Origin: Metabacillus malikii
GTDB taxonomy: Bacteria > Bacillota > Bacilli > Bacillales > Bacillaceae
Direction of reading: 5' to 3'
Assembly: GCF_030813355.1 (NCBI RefSeq)
Contig: NZ_JAUSUD010000006.1
Location: 124,001-188,000, forward strand
Length of the DNA stretch: 64,000 bases
The notes beneath the pieces were generated by a model, which was not told the origin of the DNA, ran no database searches, and worked only from the letters and a program-made list of their open reading frames with translations. Position 1 is the first letter of the stretch; every line of letters starts with the position of its first letter. The position numbers and the translations under genes were made by a program. Below, in pieces: positions 7,286 through 16,814 of this stretch.

Positions 7286-9379
7286 TTAAACGGATGTATT
7301 AAGTACCTCATTTAACGAATCGATAAAGCTTGTGTTTTCCTCAACATCATCGTCAGTTTGGGACTTATCTAAGTGTTGTTGTTTTTGTTCCTTTTGTTCA
7401 GATTGCTCTTTACTAGCATTTTGTTGCTGTTGGGTAGGTACCTCAAATCTCTCAATTTCTATTTGTACGTTAGGTAGTACTTGCTTTAACTGATGTACAC
7501 TATGATCTAACAGTTCTTTTGCCGAATTTGTAGATGTGATAATTTTCGCAACCATTTCACCATTTCTTTGCACTAGCTTTACTGTTAATGAGCCAAGGTG
7601 ATCAGGATTTAATCTAATCACTAAGCGATTTGCTCCATTTGGCATCTGTGCAAATCTACTTGTCCTAAAAGCTTGTACGAGCTGATGACTAAATTCTTGT
7701 CTCTGTGGTTGTTCAAATTTAGCTTCTCCTGTTTTAGAACTATCTGTTTGATTAAATTGGCTTAACTCTATTGTAAACTGTTGTTCTTTTAGATTTGATG
7801 AAATAATCTCTCCTGAAGCATTAGTTAAAGGAATCGATTGATTACTTTGACTAATGCTAGTAAAACCTTGCTGTCCCGCCTCTTTTGAAATCAGTCCTTG
7901 ACTACTATCGGAATTGACCAATTCTTCTTCAGATGTGCCATGATAATTGTTGGAAAAATCGTTGATTATTTTCTTTAAATCTGAAATCTTCAACAATAAA
8001 TTGGGTTCAGCATTAGCAATAGAACTAGCCAAAACCCCTTTAGCAAGATAATCAGTTGGTTTAATCTTATTAACTAATTGTTTTAGTTCTGTTAGTACAG
8101 ATATCAATTTCTCATAACCATTTTCTTGGTTTACCTGTTTGTAATTCACAGAACTTATATCATTATTCATAACTGTTGACAGCGTATTATTTGAAAATGT
8201 CAACGTCATTTGGTCGATTCTACTATGTGATGTATTCAGCAATGAATCTTTTAGATTAGTTAATAATGAAGTTATTTGTAAGAAATTTTCCTCTATCTTC
8301 CCAAATGAACTTGTTTGTTGATAGTCTCGTTTCTTAATCTCCTCAGTCATAAAGGAAGACAATTCATTAACAAGTGTTAGATTCTCACCTTCAATAGTTC
8401 CACTTACATCCCGAAAGAACGCTAATAAACTTGCTATACCCTCATTTATTTTAGTGAAATTCAATTTATTAACGACAGACATATCTTGATTATGTTGCTC
8501 GAATTTATTTAAGTGAGATGTTTCATTGTCATCAATATATTGACTTGTCAGTTGGTTAAATAGTTCACTTAAGGCTGACAAATCAAGTTTGTTGATTATC
8601 ATCTTCACATCCTTAGGTAACATAGGATCAACCGTATCAAGCTTGGATATGATATCACTTTTATTAACTACTTGTTTTGATTCGGATATAAGTGAGGATG
8701 TAGATAACATTACATCTAGTTTGTCGAACCTGTTATTCACATCTTCGTAAAACCAATTATTTAGTATAATTTGACCCTCTAATTTAGTTCGGTCAGATTG
8801 ATTTAATTGTTCTAATCCTGATATGATATCATCTACACTCGATGAATCAATTACCTGGTAACTTGAGAACTCCTTGTTTAACATATGATTAATGTCATGT
8901 AACAAAGGCCCTTTCATACTTTCCGAATTGTCCTCTAGTGCAATCATCATTGTAAGCACATTAATTAGACTAGGATTGTCTTCAATGTTCTCCATTAATT
9001 CATCAACATTGTGTATCTTTGACGACTGATCGTTTATATTGGTTAAAAGTAATTGTCGAATCTCACTATCTTTGTCACTATTCATATTTTTTATATTTTG
9101 ATGAATAGTTGAAAAATTTATGTTTAAATCTACTCCATTTTGGGTATCGTTAGATATAAGCTTTTTTAATTTATTCATTACACTATCTAAATCTATATTA
9201 GTTTGCTCAACTTGTTTTGGATTGAGGTCCACTTGCGTCGTTTCTTTAGTTGAGTTCGTTAATAGATTAGAAGTTTTTAATAAGAGTTGATTAAACGAGT
9301 TATGATTGGCTTGAGCTTTCTTATTTAATTGACCATCACTAGGCTGGTTCATTAATTGAGAAAGTGCTGCTATATTCAC
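7286..9379 (-). CDS. fliK: Flagellar hook-length control protein FliK
   Basis: Secreted molecular ruler that stops hook export and switches FlhB to filament substrates. The C-terminal FliK domain (about residues 575-660) has NRLVIRLNPDHLGSLTVKL and a following helix ELLDHSVHQLKQVLPNVQIE. The last 50 residues are Q/E/K-rich, ending in a DDDVEENTS tail. The first 550 residues are low-complexity, rich in N, S, Q, L and D, without recognisable domains, as expected for a ruler. At 697 residues it is much longer than B. subtilis FliK (about 487). Translation starts at GTG 9379 behind GAGGTG. Confidence 0.92.
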   Translation of the reverse strand: MNIAALSQLMNQPSDGQLNKKAQANHNSFNQLLLKTSNLLTNSTKETTQVDLNPKQVEQTNIDLDSVMNKLKKLISNDTQNGVDLNINFSTIHQNIKNMNSDKDSEIRQLLLTNINDQSSKIHNVDELMENIEDNPSLINVLTMMIALEDNSESMKGPLLHDINHMLNKEFSSYQVIDSSSVDDIISGLEQLNQSDRTKLEGQIILNNWFYEDVNNRFDKLDVMLSTSSLISESKQVVNKSDIISKLDTVDPMLPKDVKMIINKLDLSALSELFNQLTSQYIDDNETSHLNKFEQHNQDMSVVNKLNFTKINEGIASLLAFFRDVSGTIEGENLTLVNELSSFMTEEIKKRDYQQTSSFGKIEENFLQITSLLTNLKDSLLNTSHSRIDQMTLTFSNNTLSTVMNNDISSVNYKQVNQENGYEKLISVLTELKQLVNKIKPTDYLAKGVLASSIANAEPNLLLKISDLKKIINDFSNNYHGTSEEELVNSDSSQGLISKEAGQQGFTSISQSNQSIPLTNASGEIISSNLKEQQFTIELSQFNQTDSSKTGEAKFEQPQRQEFSHQLVQAFRTSRFAQMPNGANRLVIRLNPDHLGSLTVKLVQRNGEMVAKIITSTNSAKELLDHSVHQLKQVLPNVQIEIERFEVPTQQQQNASKEQSEQKEQKQQHLDKSQTDDDVEENTSFIDSLNEVLNTSV

Positions 9380-9395
9380 TTATTCACCTCCTTTC

Positions 9396-10001
9396 CTATT
9401 CAGATGTAGATGCTAATAAATTTGTAAACTTAACTGCATCTTCAACAGCCATTTTAGACAATATGTCACCAACTTGTTTATCGTTTAAAGAAGTTAAGAT
9501 TAACATTGCATCATTCTCATTTAAATTCGGAATGATTTCAGCCGCTTTTTTACTAGACATATTGTTGTATAATTTTGATATATCTTTTGCATTTGTTTCA
9601 GATTCAGAATTCGTTATTTCCTCTAACTGTGCTTCTAAAGATTTAATTTCTTGTTGTAAATTTTGAATTTCACTATCTTTATTTGCTACATCTGATTCAA
9701 GCCCACTTATAATACTTGTTTGTTCATTGATCGTTTCTTCGAGTTTTTTCTTTTCTTCATTATGTCTGACTTCTTTTTTCGCCTCTAACTCTGCCTCATC
9801 AGCCTGTTTTTTCTCTTTTTCATCTACAATCAGTTTTTCAACTATAGGTACTTCTGCAAGAACAGCCTTTGTCTTTCCAAGTACATCAAAACCGGCAACT
9901 GACAGGATAATGACGACCAATGTAAATGTGAAGATTATAGGTATAAATATTACGAAGAAAAACCACTGGAATTTGCCGAATTCTTGCTTTTCGTTCTCCA
10001 T
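9396..10001 (-). CDS. ylxF: YlxF, membrane coiled-coil protein with a MgtE-N-like C-terminus (MotE-like)
   Basis: A 201-residue protein with one transmembrane helix (about residues 13-38), a long charged coiled coil (about residues 60-135, many E/K/L heptads), and a C-terminal helical domain. That domain contains LYNNMSSKKAAEIIPNLNEN, which resembles the MgtE N-terminal fold and the MotE chaperone family. It lies between fliJ and fliK in the position of B. subtilis ylxF. MotE proteins assist motor stator assembly in other bacteria. A similar job here is inference from domain layout and neighbours. Confidence 0.85.
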   Translation of the reverse strand: MENEKQEFGKFQWFFFVIFIPIIFTFTLVVIILSVAGFDVLGKTKAVLAEVPIVEKLIVDEKEKKQADEAELEAKKEVRHNEEKKKLEETINEQTSIISGLESDVANKDSEIQNLQQEIKSLEAQLEEITNSESETNAKDISKLYNNMSSKKAAEIIPNLNENDAMLILTSLNDKQVGDILSKMAVEDAVKFTNLLASTSE

Positions 10002-10014
10002 TTGTTCTTTTCAC

Positions 10015-10458
10015 CTAATTTCCTCTAAACATGTAAGATTGAATTGAAAGATCATCCATATGCTTATTTTCTGAATGATTTATTGAAAACGTATATTTCT
10101 GTTTTTGTTTTTCTTTTAATTTCTCATACTTTTTCACTTCTATGTTGTGCTGCATAAGTTTTACTTGTTTTTCATTCATACGGGTTCGTGTTACTTGAAC
10201 AAGCTTTTGGTAATGTGATATTGTTTTCTCAAGGTTTGTGACAAATTGTTGATAATGTCTAATTTCTTGTACAGACATACCACCATTTAACTTCGATATT
10301 GTATTTTCCTCTAATTCTTCCTTTTGTTTCAGTGAATCAAAGAGCTTATGTGCAACATTTTCAAAGTCGTTTACAGACTGATTGTATTCTGCTAAAGATT
10401 TTTCCTTTTCGTTTTCTTTTATGTCCATGATTTTTTGAAAGCGAAATTGATATGACAT
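10015..10458 (-). CDS. fliJ: Flagellar export protein FliJ
   Basis: Coiled-coil stalk protein that sits in the FliI hexamer and links the ATPase to the export gate. The 147 residues are almost entirely predicted helix with heptads and a high K/E/Q content. The family start is YQFRFQKIMDIKENEKEKSL and the central segment is RHYQQFVTNLEKTISHYQKL. The ATG overlaps the fliI stop codon by one base (TAATG), typical of translational coupling with the ATPase gene. Confidence 0.93.
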   Translation of the reverse strand: MSYQFRFQKIMDIKENEKEKSLAEYNQSVNDFENVAHKLFDSLKQKEELEENTISKLNGGMSVQEIRHYQQFVTNLEKTISHYQKLVQVTRTRMNEKQVKLMQHNIEVKKYEKLKEKQKQKYTFSINHSENKHMDDLSIQSYMFRGN

Positions 10459-11777
10459 TAAAACTCACCTTTTTCTACTAATTGTACAAGCGCATGAATA
10501 CTTTGCTCGATTGTCACCTTATCTTCGACATTTTGTTTTAAAAACGAGACAATTTTCGGATAGTATTTTATTGCCTCATCAATTTCTCGTGATGAACCAC
10601 GTTTATAAGCACCAATATTAATTAAGTCCTCTGAATTTAAATAGGTTGATAATAAATCTCGCAATTTTGTTGCAGAGACTTTATGTTCACTATCAACAAT
10701 GTTGTTCATGACACGACTTATGCTTTTTAAAACATTAATTGCAGGAAATTGCCCTTTGTTTGCAAGGTCCCTGTCTAATACGATATGACCATCAAGTATT
10801 CCACGCACGGTATCGGAAATTGGCTCGTTCATATCATCACCATCTACTAGTACAGTATAAAAGGCAGTTATTGAACCTAGTTCATTCGTTCCTGTCCTTT
10901 CCAGCAACTTTGGTAAGATTGCGAATACTGAAGGAGTATAACCTTTTGTAGTTGGTGGTTCACCGACAGCTAATCCTATTTCACGTTGCGCCATTGCTAC
11001 ACGTGTTACTGAATCCATCATGAACATGACGCTTAATCCTTTGTCACGAAAGTATTCTGCTATTGCAGTCGCAGTGTATGATGCTTTTAATCTCATTAAT
11101 GCAGGCTGGTCAGACGTTGCAACGATTACTATCGACCTTTTTAATCCTTCAGGGCCTAAATCACGGTCGATAAATTCCCTTACTTCTCGACCACGTTCAC
11201 CAATTAATGCAATAACATTTATATCTGCATTAGTATTCCTTGCAATCATTCCCATAAGAGTACTCTTACCAACACCACTACCAGCGAATATACCGACACG
11301 CTGTCCCTTGCCTACCGTCAAGAGACTATCGATCACTCGAACACCCACTTCTATTTTTTCATGAATAGGTGGTCTCTTCATTGGATTTGGCGGTGATTGG
11401 TCAGTAGGGACGTACGTTAACCCTCTTGGCAATGCAGAATCATCTAATGTCTGTCCAAACGCATCGACAACTTTACCAACCAATCCTGCTCCAACCTTGA
11501 CTTTTAACGGAGCATCAGTCGCTTCCACAATACTCCCTGGAGCAATATCAGTAACTTGGTAATATGGCATTAGAAGTACATTTTCATCTTTAAAACCGAC
11601 TACTTCTGCCGGTATCTTTTCCTGTTTATTCACACCTGTATAGATGTAGCATAAATCACCAATTGAGCTATTAGGTCCTCTTGACTCAATCATCAAACCG
11701 ACTACTTTGTTCACTTTTCCGTAACGTTTATAGGAATCTAAGTTGTTAATTGTTCCAAGCAAGTCATAGGCTCTCAA
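10458..11777 (-). CDS. fliI: Flagellum-specific ATPase FliI
   Basis: F1-beta-like ATPase that energises delivery of flagellar export substrates. The Walker A motif AGSGVGKST is at residues 165-173 and the catalytic region GERGREVREFIDRDLG follows. The T3SS ATPase signature is RVAMAQREIGLAVGEPPTTK. The frame is open to an ATG at 11798, but the segment AGGGGTGAG lies inside that extension. It forms the ribosome-binding site for TTG 11777, which gives 439 residues and aligns end to end with the B. subtilis N-terminus. This start also removes the overlap with fliH. Confidence 0.95.
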   Translation of the reverse strand: MRAYDLLGTINNLDSYKRYGKVNKVVGLMIESRGPNSSIGDLCYIYTGVNKQEKIPAEVVGFKDENVLLMPYYQVTDIAPGSIVEATDAPLKVKVGAGLVGKVVDAFGQTLDDSALPRGLTYVPTDQSPPNPMKRPPIHEKIEVGVRVIDSLLTVGKGQRVGIFAGSGVGKSTLMGMIARNTNADINVIALIGERGREVREFIDRDLGPEGLKRSIVIVATSDQPALMRLKASYTATAIAEYFRDKGLSVMFMMDSVTRVAMAQREIGLAVGEPPTTKGYTPSVFAILPKLLERTGTNELGSITAFYTVLVDGDDMNEPISDTVRGILDGHIVLDRDLANKGQFPAINVLKSISRVMNNIVDSEHKVSATKLRDLLSTYLNSEDLINIGAYKRGSSREIDEAIKYYPKIVSFLKQNVEDKVTIEQSIHALVQLVEKGEF

Positions 11778-11784
11778 TTGGTTC

Positions 11785-12564
11785 TCACCCCTCATCAAGG
11801 ATTTGCAATAGCTGTTGTTTAAGTTGCTGTAATTGTGTATCTACACTTACATCAATTCGACCAAACGAAGACTCAATGTAACATGCATCCTCTTCTAACT
11901 CTACATTTGCATAAAAGCTCAAATCAGTATCATTAGTTAGAAGCTGCTCTAGCTCATTCTTTTGACTTAACACGAATTCATATAGGGCTGGATGAACAAA
12001 GATTTTTATATTCTTATAGTCCTTTACTTCTTGAAGACCTTGTTTTACTAATGAAAGGAAGTTATCTGCTGAATCATCAATTTTTTGCGCGATTACCTTC
12101 TCTGCAATATTTATTGCTAAAGATAAAATGACACTTTCTGCAGCTTGAATTTTTTCATCAAACTCACGTTTTGATAATTCTACAATTCTTTGAGATTCAG
12201 AAATTAAATCCTCAAATTGTGTGATCGCATCCCTTCGACCTAGCTCAAGGCCTTCCGCATATCCTTCTTGCCGAGCTTGTTCTAGCATTTGTTCTCTTTC
12301 CAAATGCCAATTTGAACGTTCTTCCTCGAGATTGTTTAGAATGGTTTGATACTCAGTTTGAGCAGATGCAATGATTTGTTCAGCCTCTTTCTTTGCGGTT
12401 TCAATTAGATAATTATTCTGTTTTGCAATTTCCGGGTCTATTTGTTCAGCATCATTAAATTTTTGTAAGAATAGCTTTTCAGTAGGAAGTACGGAAATTG
12501 TTTGCTTTTTCTCTTCATCTTTAAAAGCAAATTGAGACTTTATTAGCCTAGACAATAATATCAT
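11785..12564 (-). CDS. fliH: Flagellar export ATPase regulator FliH
   Basis: Peripheral stator that binds FliI and links it to the C ring. There is a long coiled coil through about residues 50-130 (ETAKKEAEQIIASAQTEYQ, GYAEGLELGRRDA). The C-terminal globular domain is similar to V-ATPase E / F-ATPase delta subunits (EKVIAQKIDDSADNFLSLV, SSFGRIDVSVDTQLQQL). The start is uncertain. The GGAGGAG site ends 2 nt before ATG 12564, and a TTG at 12555 has a longer spacer. The chosen ATG gives 259 residues and overlaps fliG by 17 bp. Confidence 0.9.
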   Translation of the reverse strand: MILLSRLIKSQFAFKDEEKKQTISVLPTEKLFLQKFNDAEQIDPEIAKQNNYLIETAKKEAEQIIASAQTEYQTILNNLEEERSNWHLEREQMLEQARQEGYAEGLELGRRDAITQFEDLISESQRIVELSKREFDEKIQAAESVILSLAINIAEKVIAQKIDDSADNFLSLVKQGLQEVKDYKNIKIFVHPALYEFVLSQKNELEQLLTNDTDLSFYANVELEEDACYIESSFGRIDVSVDTQLQQLKQQLLQILDEG

Positions 12565-13564
12565 CTCCTCCACCACGAGCAATGACGATTTCACCAGCTT
12601 CTTCAAGTCTTCTTATCACACCGACAATTCTTGATTGTGCTTCTTCAACATCTCGTAAACGTACTGGTCCCATAAATTCCATTTCTTCTTTAAATGTATC
12701 CACCATACGATTGGACATGTTTTTAAACACGACATCGCGAACTTCTTCACTTGCTACTTTAAGTGATAGCATTAAATCATCATTTTCGACATCGCGTATT
12801 ACTCTTTGAATTGCTCGATTATCAAGCGTAACAATGTCTTCAAAGACAAACATTCGCTTCTTAATTTCTTCCGCGAGTACTGGATCTTGAATTTCTAGTG
12901 AATCAAGAATCGTTCTTTCAGTTGATCGGTCAACACCATTTAAAACCTCGACAACTGCTTCAATACCACCTGTTTGTGTGTAATCTTGAGTAACAGTCGA
13001 TGATAGCTTCCGTTCGAGTACTTGTTCAATCTCGTTAATGATTTCAGGTGATGTACGGTCCATCATCGCAATTCTTCTTGCAACATCCGCTTGGAGCTCT
13101 TGCGGTAATTCAGATAGTATCTGTCCTGATTGACTTGGTTCTAAATAGGAGAGAACTAATGCAATAGTTTGCGGATGTTCATTTTGAATAAAGTTCAAAA
13201 TTTGTGATGGATCAGCTTTTCTAGCAAAGTCAAAAGGTTTCACCTGTAAAGATGAAGTAAGTCTATGAATGATGCTCGATGCTTTTTCTTCACCTAATGC
13301 TTTTTCTAACACCTGTTTTGCGTAGCCGATACCACCTTGTGAGATATAATCTTGAGCCATTGCGATTTCGTGAAATTCTTCAATAATTTCTTCCTTTTTA
13401 TTTGATTCCACTTTCCTAACTCCAGAAATCTCTAATGTAAGTTTCTCAATTTCTTCTTCTGACAAATGTTTATAAATCGAGGCAGAAACTTCTGGGCCTA
13501 AAGAGATTAAGAGAATGGCAGCCTTCTGCTTACCTGTTAATGTTTGATTTTCTTTTCTAGCCAT
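12548..13564 (-). CDS. fliG: Flagellar motor switch protein FliG
   Basis: Rotor protein that connects the MS ring (FliF) to FliM and interacts with the stators to make torque. The 338 residues match the family. The N-terminal domain includes LTGKQKAAILLISLGPEVSA, and the middle domain has the EHPQTIALVLSYLEPSQSG signature. The C-terminal torque domain has charged helices around MFVFEDIVTLDNRAIQRVIR and the ending RLRDVEEAQSRIVGVIRRLE. It starts at ATG 13564 behind GGAGG, and lies between fliF and fliH as usual. Confidence 0.97.
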   Translation of the reverse strand: MARKENQTLTGKQKAAILLISLGPEVSASIYKHLSEEEIEKLTLEISGVRKVESNKKEEIIEEFHEIAMAQDYISQGGIGYAKQVLEKALGEEKASSIIHRLTSSLQVKPFDFARKADPSQILNFIQNEHPQTIALVLSYLEPSQSGQILSELPQELQADVARRIAMMDRTSPEIINEIEQVLERKLSSTVTQDYTQTGGIEAVVEVLNGVDRSTERTILDSLEIQDPVLAEEIKKRMFVFEDIVTLDNRAIQRVIRDVENDDLMLSLKVASEEVRDVVFKNMSNRMVDTFKEEMEFMGPVRLRDVEEAQSRIVGVIRRLEEAGEIVIARGGGDDIIV

Positions 13565-13578
13565 GTAATCTTAACCTC

Positions 13579-15183
13579 CTATTCCTCTGAAATCCAACTA
13601 CGTAGTAATTTTGCAAAATCTTCAGGTTTTTCTTTTGCCATCTTTTCAAGTTGTTTTTTACGAACTGTTCCCTCTGTTTCTACCTCATCATTTATATCTT
13701 GAAGATTAATAGGTGTTTGAATTGATTCCTCAAGTTCTTCAACTAACTCATCATCTGCTTGTTTTTTCTTTCTTATTAAAAGAATTATTAAAGCGATAAT
13801 TGCTAAAACTAACACTCCGGCAACAATATAAACCCATAATGGGATAGTCTGTGTAGTCTCTGCTTCAGTCTCTTGTAATTTTCCAGCAAATTGTTGGACA
13901 GACACTACTACTTTCTCAGCAACCTCTTCCTCTGTTAAAGGTGCCTCGTTTTGGTCTTTGTTTATCGATGTACGAATAACTGTAGATAATATTTGCTGAA
14001 TATCCTCTTCCCGTTGTGCTGTAAATGAACCTGGATCCTCAGGATTCGGCGGTTCTACCATTACTTGAATGCCAAGATCACGGATTTTATAAGGACTTTC
14101 AACGATTTGTTTGTTAATTCGATTTACCTCATTATTAATACGTTCTTCAATTCGTTCATAATCTCCATCACCAGAAGTTTCTGTCGTTGCTTCATAACCA
14201 GGTACGTCTTCTTGTCCTGTACCATTTACTCCACCAGCTGCTTGTGCTCCATTTCCGGTATAAGCTTCGGTAATTCTTTCTACACTAACCGCTATTCCTT
14301 CATCACTATCTTCAGTAACTGGTGAAACAAGACTTTCTTCTCTGGTTTCTTGAGTGAAATCAATATCCGTTGTTACAGCCACTACAACTTTATCTTGACC
14401 CATCATAGTTCCTAATAGCTTTTGAACATCTCTTTGTATATCTTGTTCAATTTGTGCTTTAATCTCCTGTTGGGAAGCATAGTTGCCTCCAACACTCGAA
14501 TTATTTCCATTATTAAGGTCGTAATAATTAAAGTTTTGATCCATAATGACGATATTATCAGTAGAAAGACTTGGCACACTTTTTGATACTAAGTGAAAAA
14601 GTGCATTGACTTTATCTTGGTCAAGTTGTGCACCAGGTTTTAAATCTAATACAACAGATGCTGATGAACCTTCTACCTGTTCTCCAACAAATACAGACTC
14701 CGCTGGCAGGTTAATCATTACTTTCGCATCATTAACCCCATCAATTCCCTTCATTAAATTCGCTAATTCTGTTTGCGTCGCCTTTAACTTGATAACATCA
14801 AATTCTTTATCAGACATTCCAAAACCAGAATTTTGTCCAAAGAAGGAATAATCAATTGTACCTGAATCAGGAACACCTTCAGCTGCTAACTCAACCATTA
14901 AGGTGTCAACCTGCTCTTTAGGAACTGTAATAGTTGTACCGTTGTTTGTTATTTCAGATTGTATTCCTTTACTATCTAATGTTTCCTTTATTTGCCCTGT
15001 TTCAGCTGGAGTTAAATTAGAATATAACGGAACCAAATTAGGCTTTGAAATAAAGTAAGTAAAAACCCCAGCAACAACGAAAAATAATAGGAGACCAGAT
15101 AGAATTAACGATTTTTTCAATGTAGAATTACGTTGCCACATTTCCGTAAACTTTTGCCACGATTTCTGTAATTTCTCATTCAT
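13579..15183 (-). CDS. fliF: Flagellar MS-ring protein FliF
   Basis: Forms the inner-membrane MS ring on which the basal body and C ring assemble. The 534 residues contain a first transmembrane helix at about 24-46 and a second at about 446-470. Between them are the extracellular ring-building domains, with the YscJ-like signature region NLVPLYSNLTPAETGQIKET. The cytoplasmic tail ends in KPEDFAKLLRSWISEE, the FliG-binding segment. It is flanked by fliE and fliG as in all Bacillus fla/che operons. Confidence 0.97.
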   Translation of the reverse strand: MNEKLQKSWQKFTEMWQRNSTLKKSLILSGLLLFFVVAGVFTYFISKPNLVPLYSNLTPAETGQIKETLDSKGIQSEITNNGTTITVPKEQVDTLMVELAAEGVPDSGTIDYSFFGQNSGFGMSDKEFDVIKLKATQTELANLMKGIDGVNDAKVMINLPAESVFVGEQVEGSSASVVLDLKPGAQLDQDKVNALFHLVSKSVPSLSTDNIVIMDQNFNYYDLNNGNNSSVGGNYASQQEIKAQIEQDIQRDVQKLLGTMMGQDKVVVAVTTDIDFTQETREESLVSPVTEDSDEGIAVSVERITEAYTGNGAQAAGGVNGTGQEDVPGYEATTETSGDGDYERIEERINNEVNRINKQIVESPYKIRDLGIQVMVEPPNPEDPGSFTAQREEDIQQILSTVIRTSINKDQNEAPLTEEEVAEKVVVSVQQFAGKLQETEAETTQTIPLWVYIVAGVLVLAIIALIILLIRKKKQADDELVEELEESIQTPINLQDINDEVETEGTVRKKQLEKMAKEKPEDFAKLLRSWISEE

Positions 15184-15260
15184 TCCATAAAGTCCCCCGG
15201 TCTAGATGTCATTGAATGTAGTAACCTTAACCTATAAACCGTTAAGATTAAAGGTTGGTG

Positions 15261-15578
15261 CTACACTTGCATCCTCATCATTTCTTGGTATGCTTCAATT
15301 GCTTTATTACGCACCTCTACAGCAAGTGTCATTGTTACACTTGCTTTTTGTGCAGTTATCATTACATCATGAAGTTCAACATTTTTTCCTGAAGCAAGAG
15401 CTTCCGTCATTTTATCAGATTCAACTTGTGATTTATTTACTTGGTCAATTGCTAGTTTCAATGAATCAGAGAAACTTGTTTTATTTGTTAACTGAGAACT
15501 AAGCTTCGCTTTCTGTTCAGTTTGTATACTATTAGTGTTTATTTGAAAAGGGCTTATACCATTTAAACCATTTATCAT
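15261..15578 (-). CDS. fliE: Flagellar hook-basal body protein FliE
   Basis: Small rod adaptor that links the MS ring to the proximal rod. The 105-residue protein shows the family core TSFSDSLKLAIDQVNKSQVE, GKNVELHDVMITAQKASVTM and TLAVEVRNKAIEAYQEMMRM. That order matches FliE of other Bacillaceae in length and content. It is encoded after flgB and flgC, the other proximal rod genes. The 77 bp to the fliF start contain no gene. Confidence 0.96.
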   Translation of the reverse strand: MINGLNGISPFQINTNSIQTEQKAKLSSQLTNKTSFSDSLKLAIDQVNKSQVESDKMTEALASGKNVELHDVMITAQKASVTMTLAVEVRNKAIEAYQEMMRMQV

Positions 15579-15588
15579 GTCATTTCAC

Positions 15589-16038
15589 CTATTTCCCAAT
15601 TTCTAATGCTTTCATTAGCATACCTTTTGTTGCATTCATTGCAGTTACGTTTGCCTCATATGACCTTGTACTACTAATTAAATCCACCATTTCCTTTAAG
15701 GGATCGACGTTCGGCATTGCCACGTAACCTTCTTCATTAGCATCCGGATGTTCCGGATCATAAATTAGTTCAAAAGGCGTTTCATCCTCTACAACATTCG
15801 TGACTTTTACACCATTTGATTTATCACCCGTGCCCATAGCCTTATTTAAGTAAGATGAGAATTGATTCCCCTGTGGTTGAGTCACAACCATTTTCCTACG
15901 ATAAGGCTGCCATTCACCATCAACGAATTCACCACGTGTCGTATCCATATTCGCCATGTTTGATGAAATAACGTCCATTCTAAGCCTTTGTGCCGTTAGG
16001 GCTGACGCAGATGTATTAATAGATTGAAATATAGACAT
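15589..16038 (-). CDS. flgC: Flagellar proximal rod protein FlgC
   Basis: Rod component exported by the flagellar system. The N-terminal signature is SIFQSINTSASALTAQRLRM followed by DVISSNMANMDTT, and the C-terminus is KEMVDLISSTRSYEANVTAM followed by MLMKALEIGK. The protein has 149 residues, the normal length for Bacillus FlgC. It begins two bases after the flgB stop, so the two rod genes are tightly coupled. Confidence 0.97.
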   Translation of the reverse strand: MSIFQSINTSASALTAQRLRMDVISSNMANMDTTRGEFVDGEWQPYRRKMVVTQPQGNQFSSYLNKAMGTGDKSNGVKVTNVVEDETPFELIYDPEHPDANEEGYVAMPNVDPLKEMVDLISSTRSYEANVTAMNATKGMLMKALEIGK

Positions 16039-16040
16039 TC

Positions 16041-16430
16041 TTAATTTCCACCTTTTATAACAGTTTTTAACGAGTTGAATTTACTACTTAAACGGTCAAT
16101 TAGGGCATTATATTGAATTTGATTCTTTGCCATTTCAGTCATTTCTTTATCAATATCAACACTATTGCCATTTTGTTGATATGCTGTTTGATTGCTCGTT
16201 TTAATTTGATATCCTCGTGTTGTGCCGCTAAACTCAATATGTTTCTCATTTGTCTTAAACGCATGTAGCCTATCAATTTCACCATTTAATGTATTTTGAA
16301 AGCGAACTTCTTGCGCTTTATAATTTGGAGTGTCAACATTTGCAATATTGTTAGATATTACTTTTTGCTTAGTTACAGATTGGCCGATCGCACGTTCTAA
16401 AGTACTAATTGAATTTGAAAATAGATTCAT
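16041..16430 (-). CDS. flgB: Flagellar proximal rod protein FlgB
   Basis: First gene of the fla/che operon. It encodes a proximal rod protein with the rod signature TLERAIGQSVTKQKVISNNI followed by ANVDTPNYKAQEV. The frame is open to a GTG at 16439, but that GTG is part of the GAGGTG ribosome-binding site. ATG 16430 has a 6-nt spacer and gives 129 residues, the usual length. A SigA-like promoter lies about 220 bp upstream, so the leader is long. Confidence 0.95.
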   Translation of the reverse strand: MNLFSNSISTLERAIGQSVTKQKVISNNIANVDTPNYKAQEVRFQNTLNGEIDRLHAFKTNEKHIEFSGTTRGYQIKTSNQTAYQQNGNSVDIDKEMTEMAKNQIQYNALIDRLSSKFNSLKTVIKGGN

Positions 16431-16651
16431 AGGTTTCACCTCTATCGTAAATAGCTTAAATCATTGTGTCGAATCATGTAGTACGTAAGTTTTATTGTAT
16501 GAAATTATAGTAATAAAGTCTATGAACTCTTATAAAAAAAAGTCGAAATTACACTTTTTAGATAAAATAAGTAAAATAGTCCTATATATATTCACTAGAA
16601 TCTTAGTATATTGGCAAAGAAGGATTTCATATGTTGCGGGGTTTTAAACTC

Positions 16652-16680
16652 TATATACAAAATAACACATATTTCGACAA
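16652..16680 (-). promoter_or_regulatory. Candidate SigA promoter of the fla/che operon
   Basis: On the minus strand a -35 TTGTCG (16675-16680) and a -10 TATATA (16652-16657) are separated by exactly 17 bp. This is the only well-formed SigA match I found between the codY terminator and flgB. Confidence 0.5.
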
Positions 16681-16777
16681 ATATAGATGAAAATTTTTTT
16701 CCAATTTTCGATTATGACTCAAAATATTTCAATTTAGAGTATATTTTTCATACTATCTTACTAACTAAACGGTAAAT

Positions 16778-16814
16778 AAAAAAAGACTGCCCGAGTGTAT
16801 TAACTCAGACAGTC
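16778..16814 (-). terminator. Rho-independent terminator of codY
   Basis: The minus-strand RNA forms a 12-bp stem. GACTGTCTGAGT pairs with ACTCGGGCAGTC, including two G-U pairs, around a 6-nt loop. Seven U residues follow directly. It ends the xerC-hslV-hslU-codY transcript and separates it from the fla/che promoter. Confidence 0.9.

Noticed and set aside
16608-16615. GCCAATAT, similar to a SigD -10 (GCCGATAT), upstream of flgB
   Set aside because: No TAAA-type -35 lies about 15 bp upstream, so a SigD promoter is not supported.
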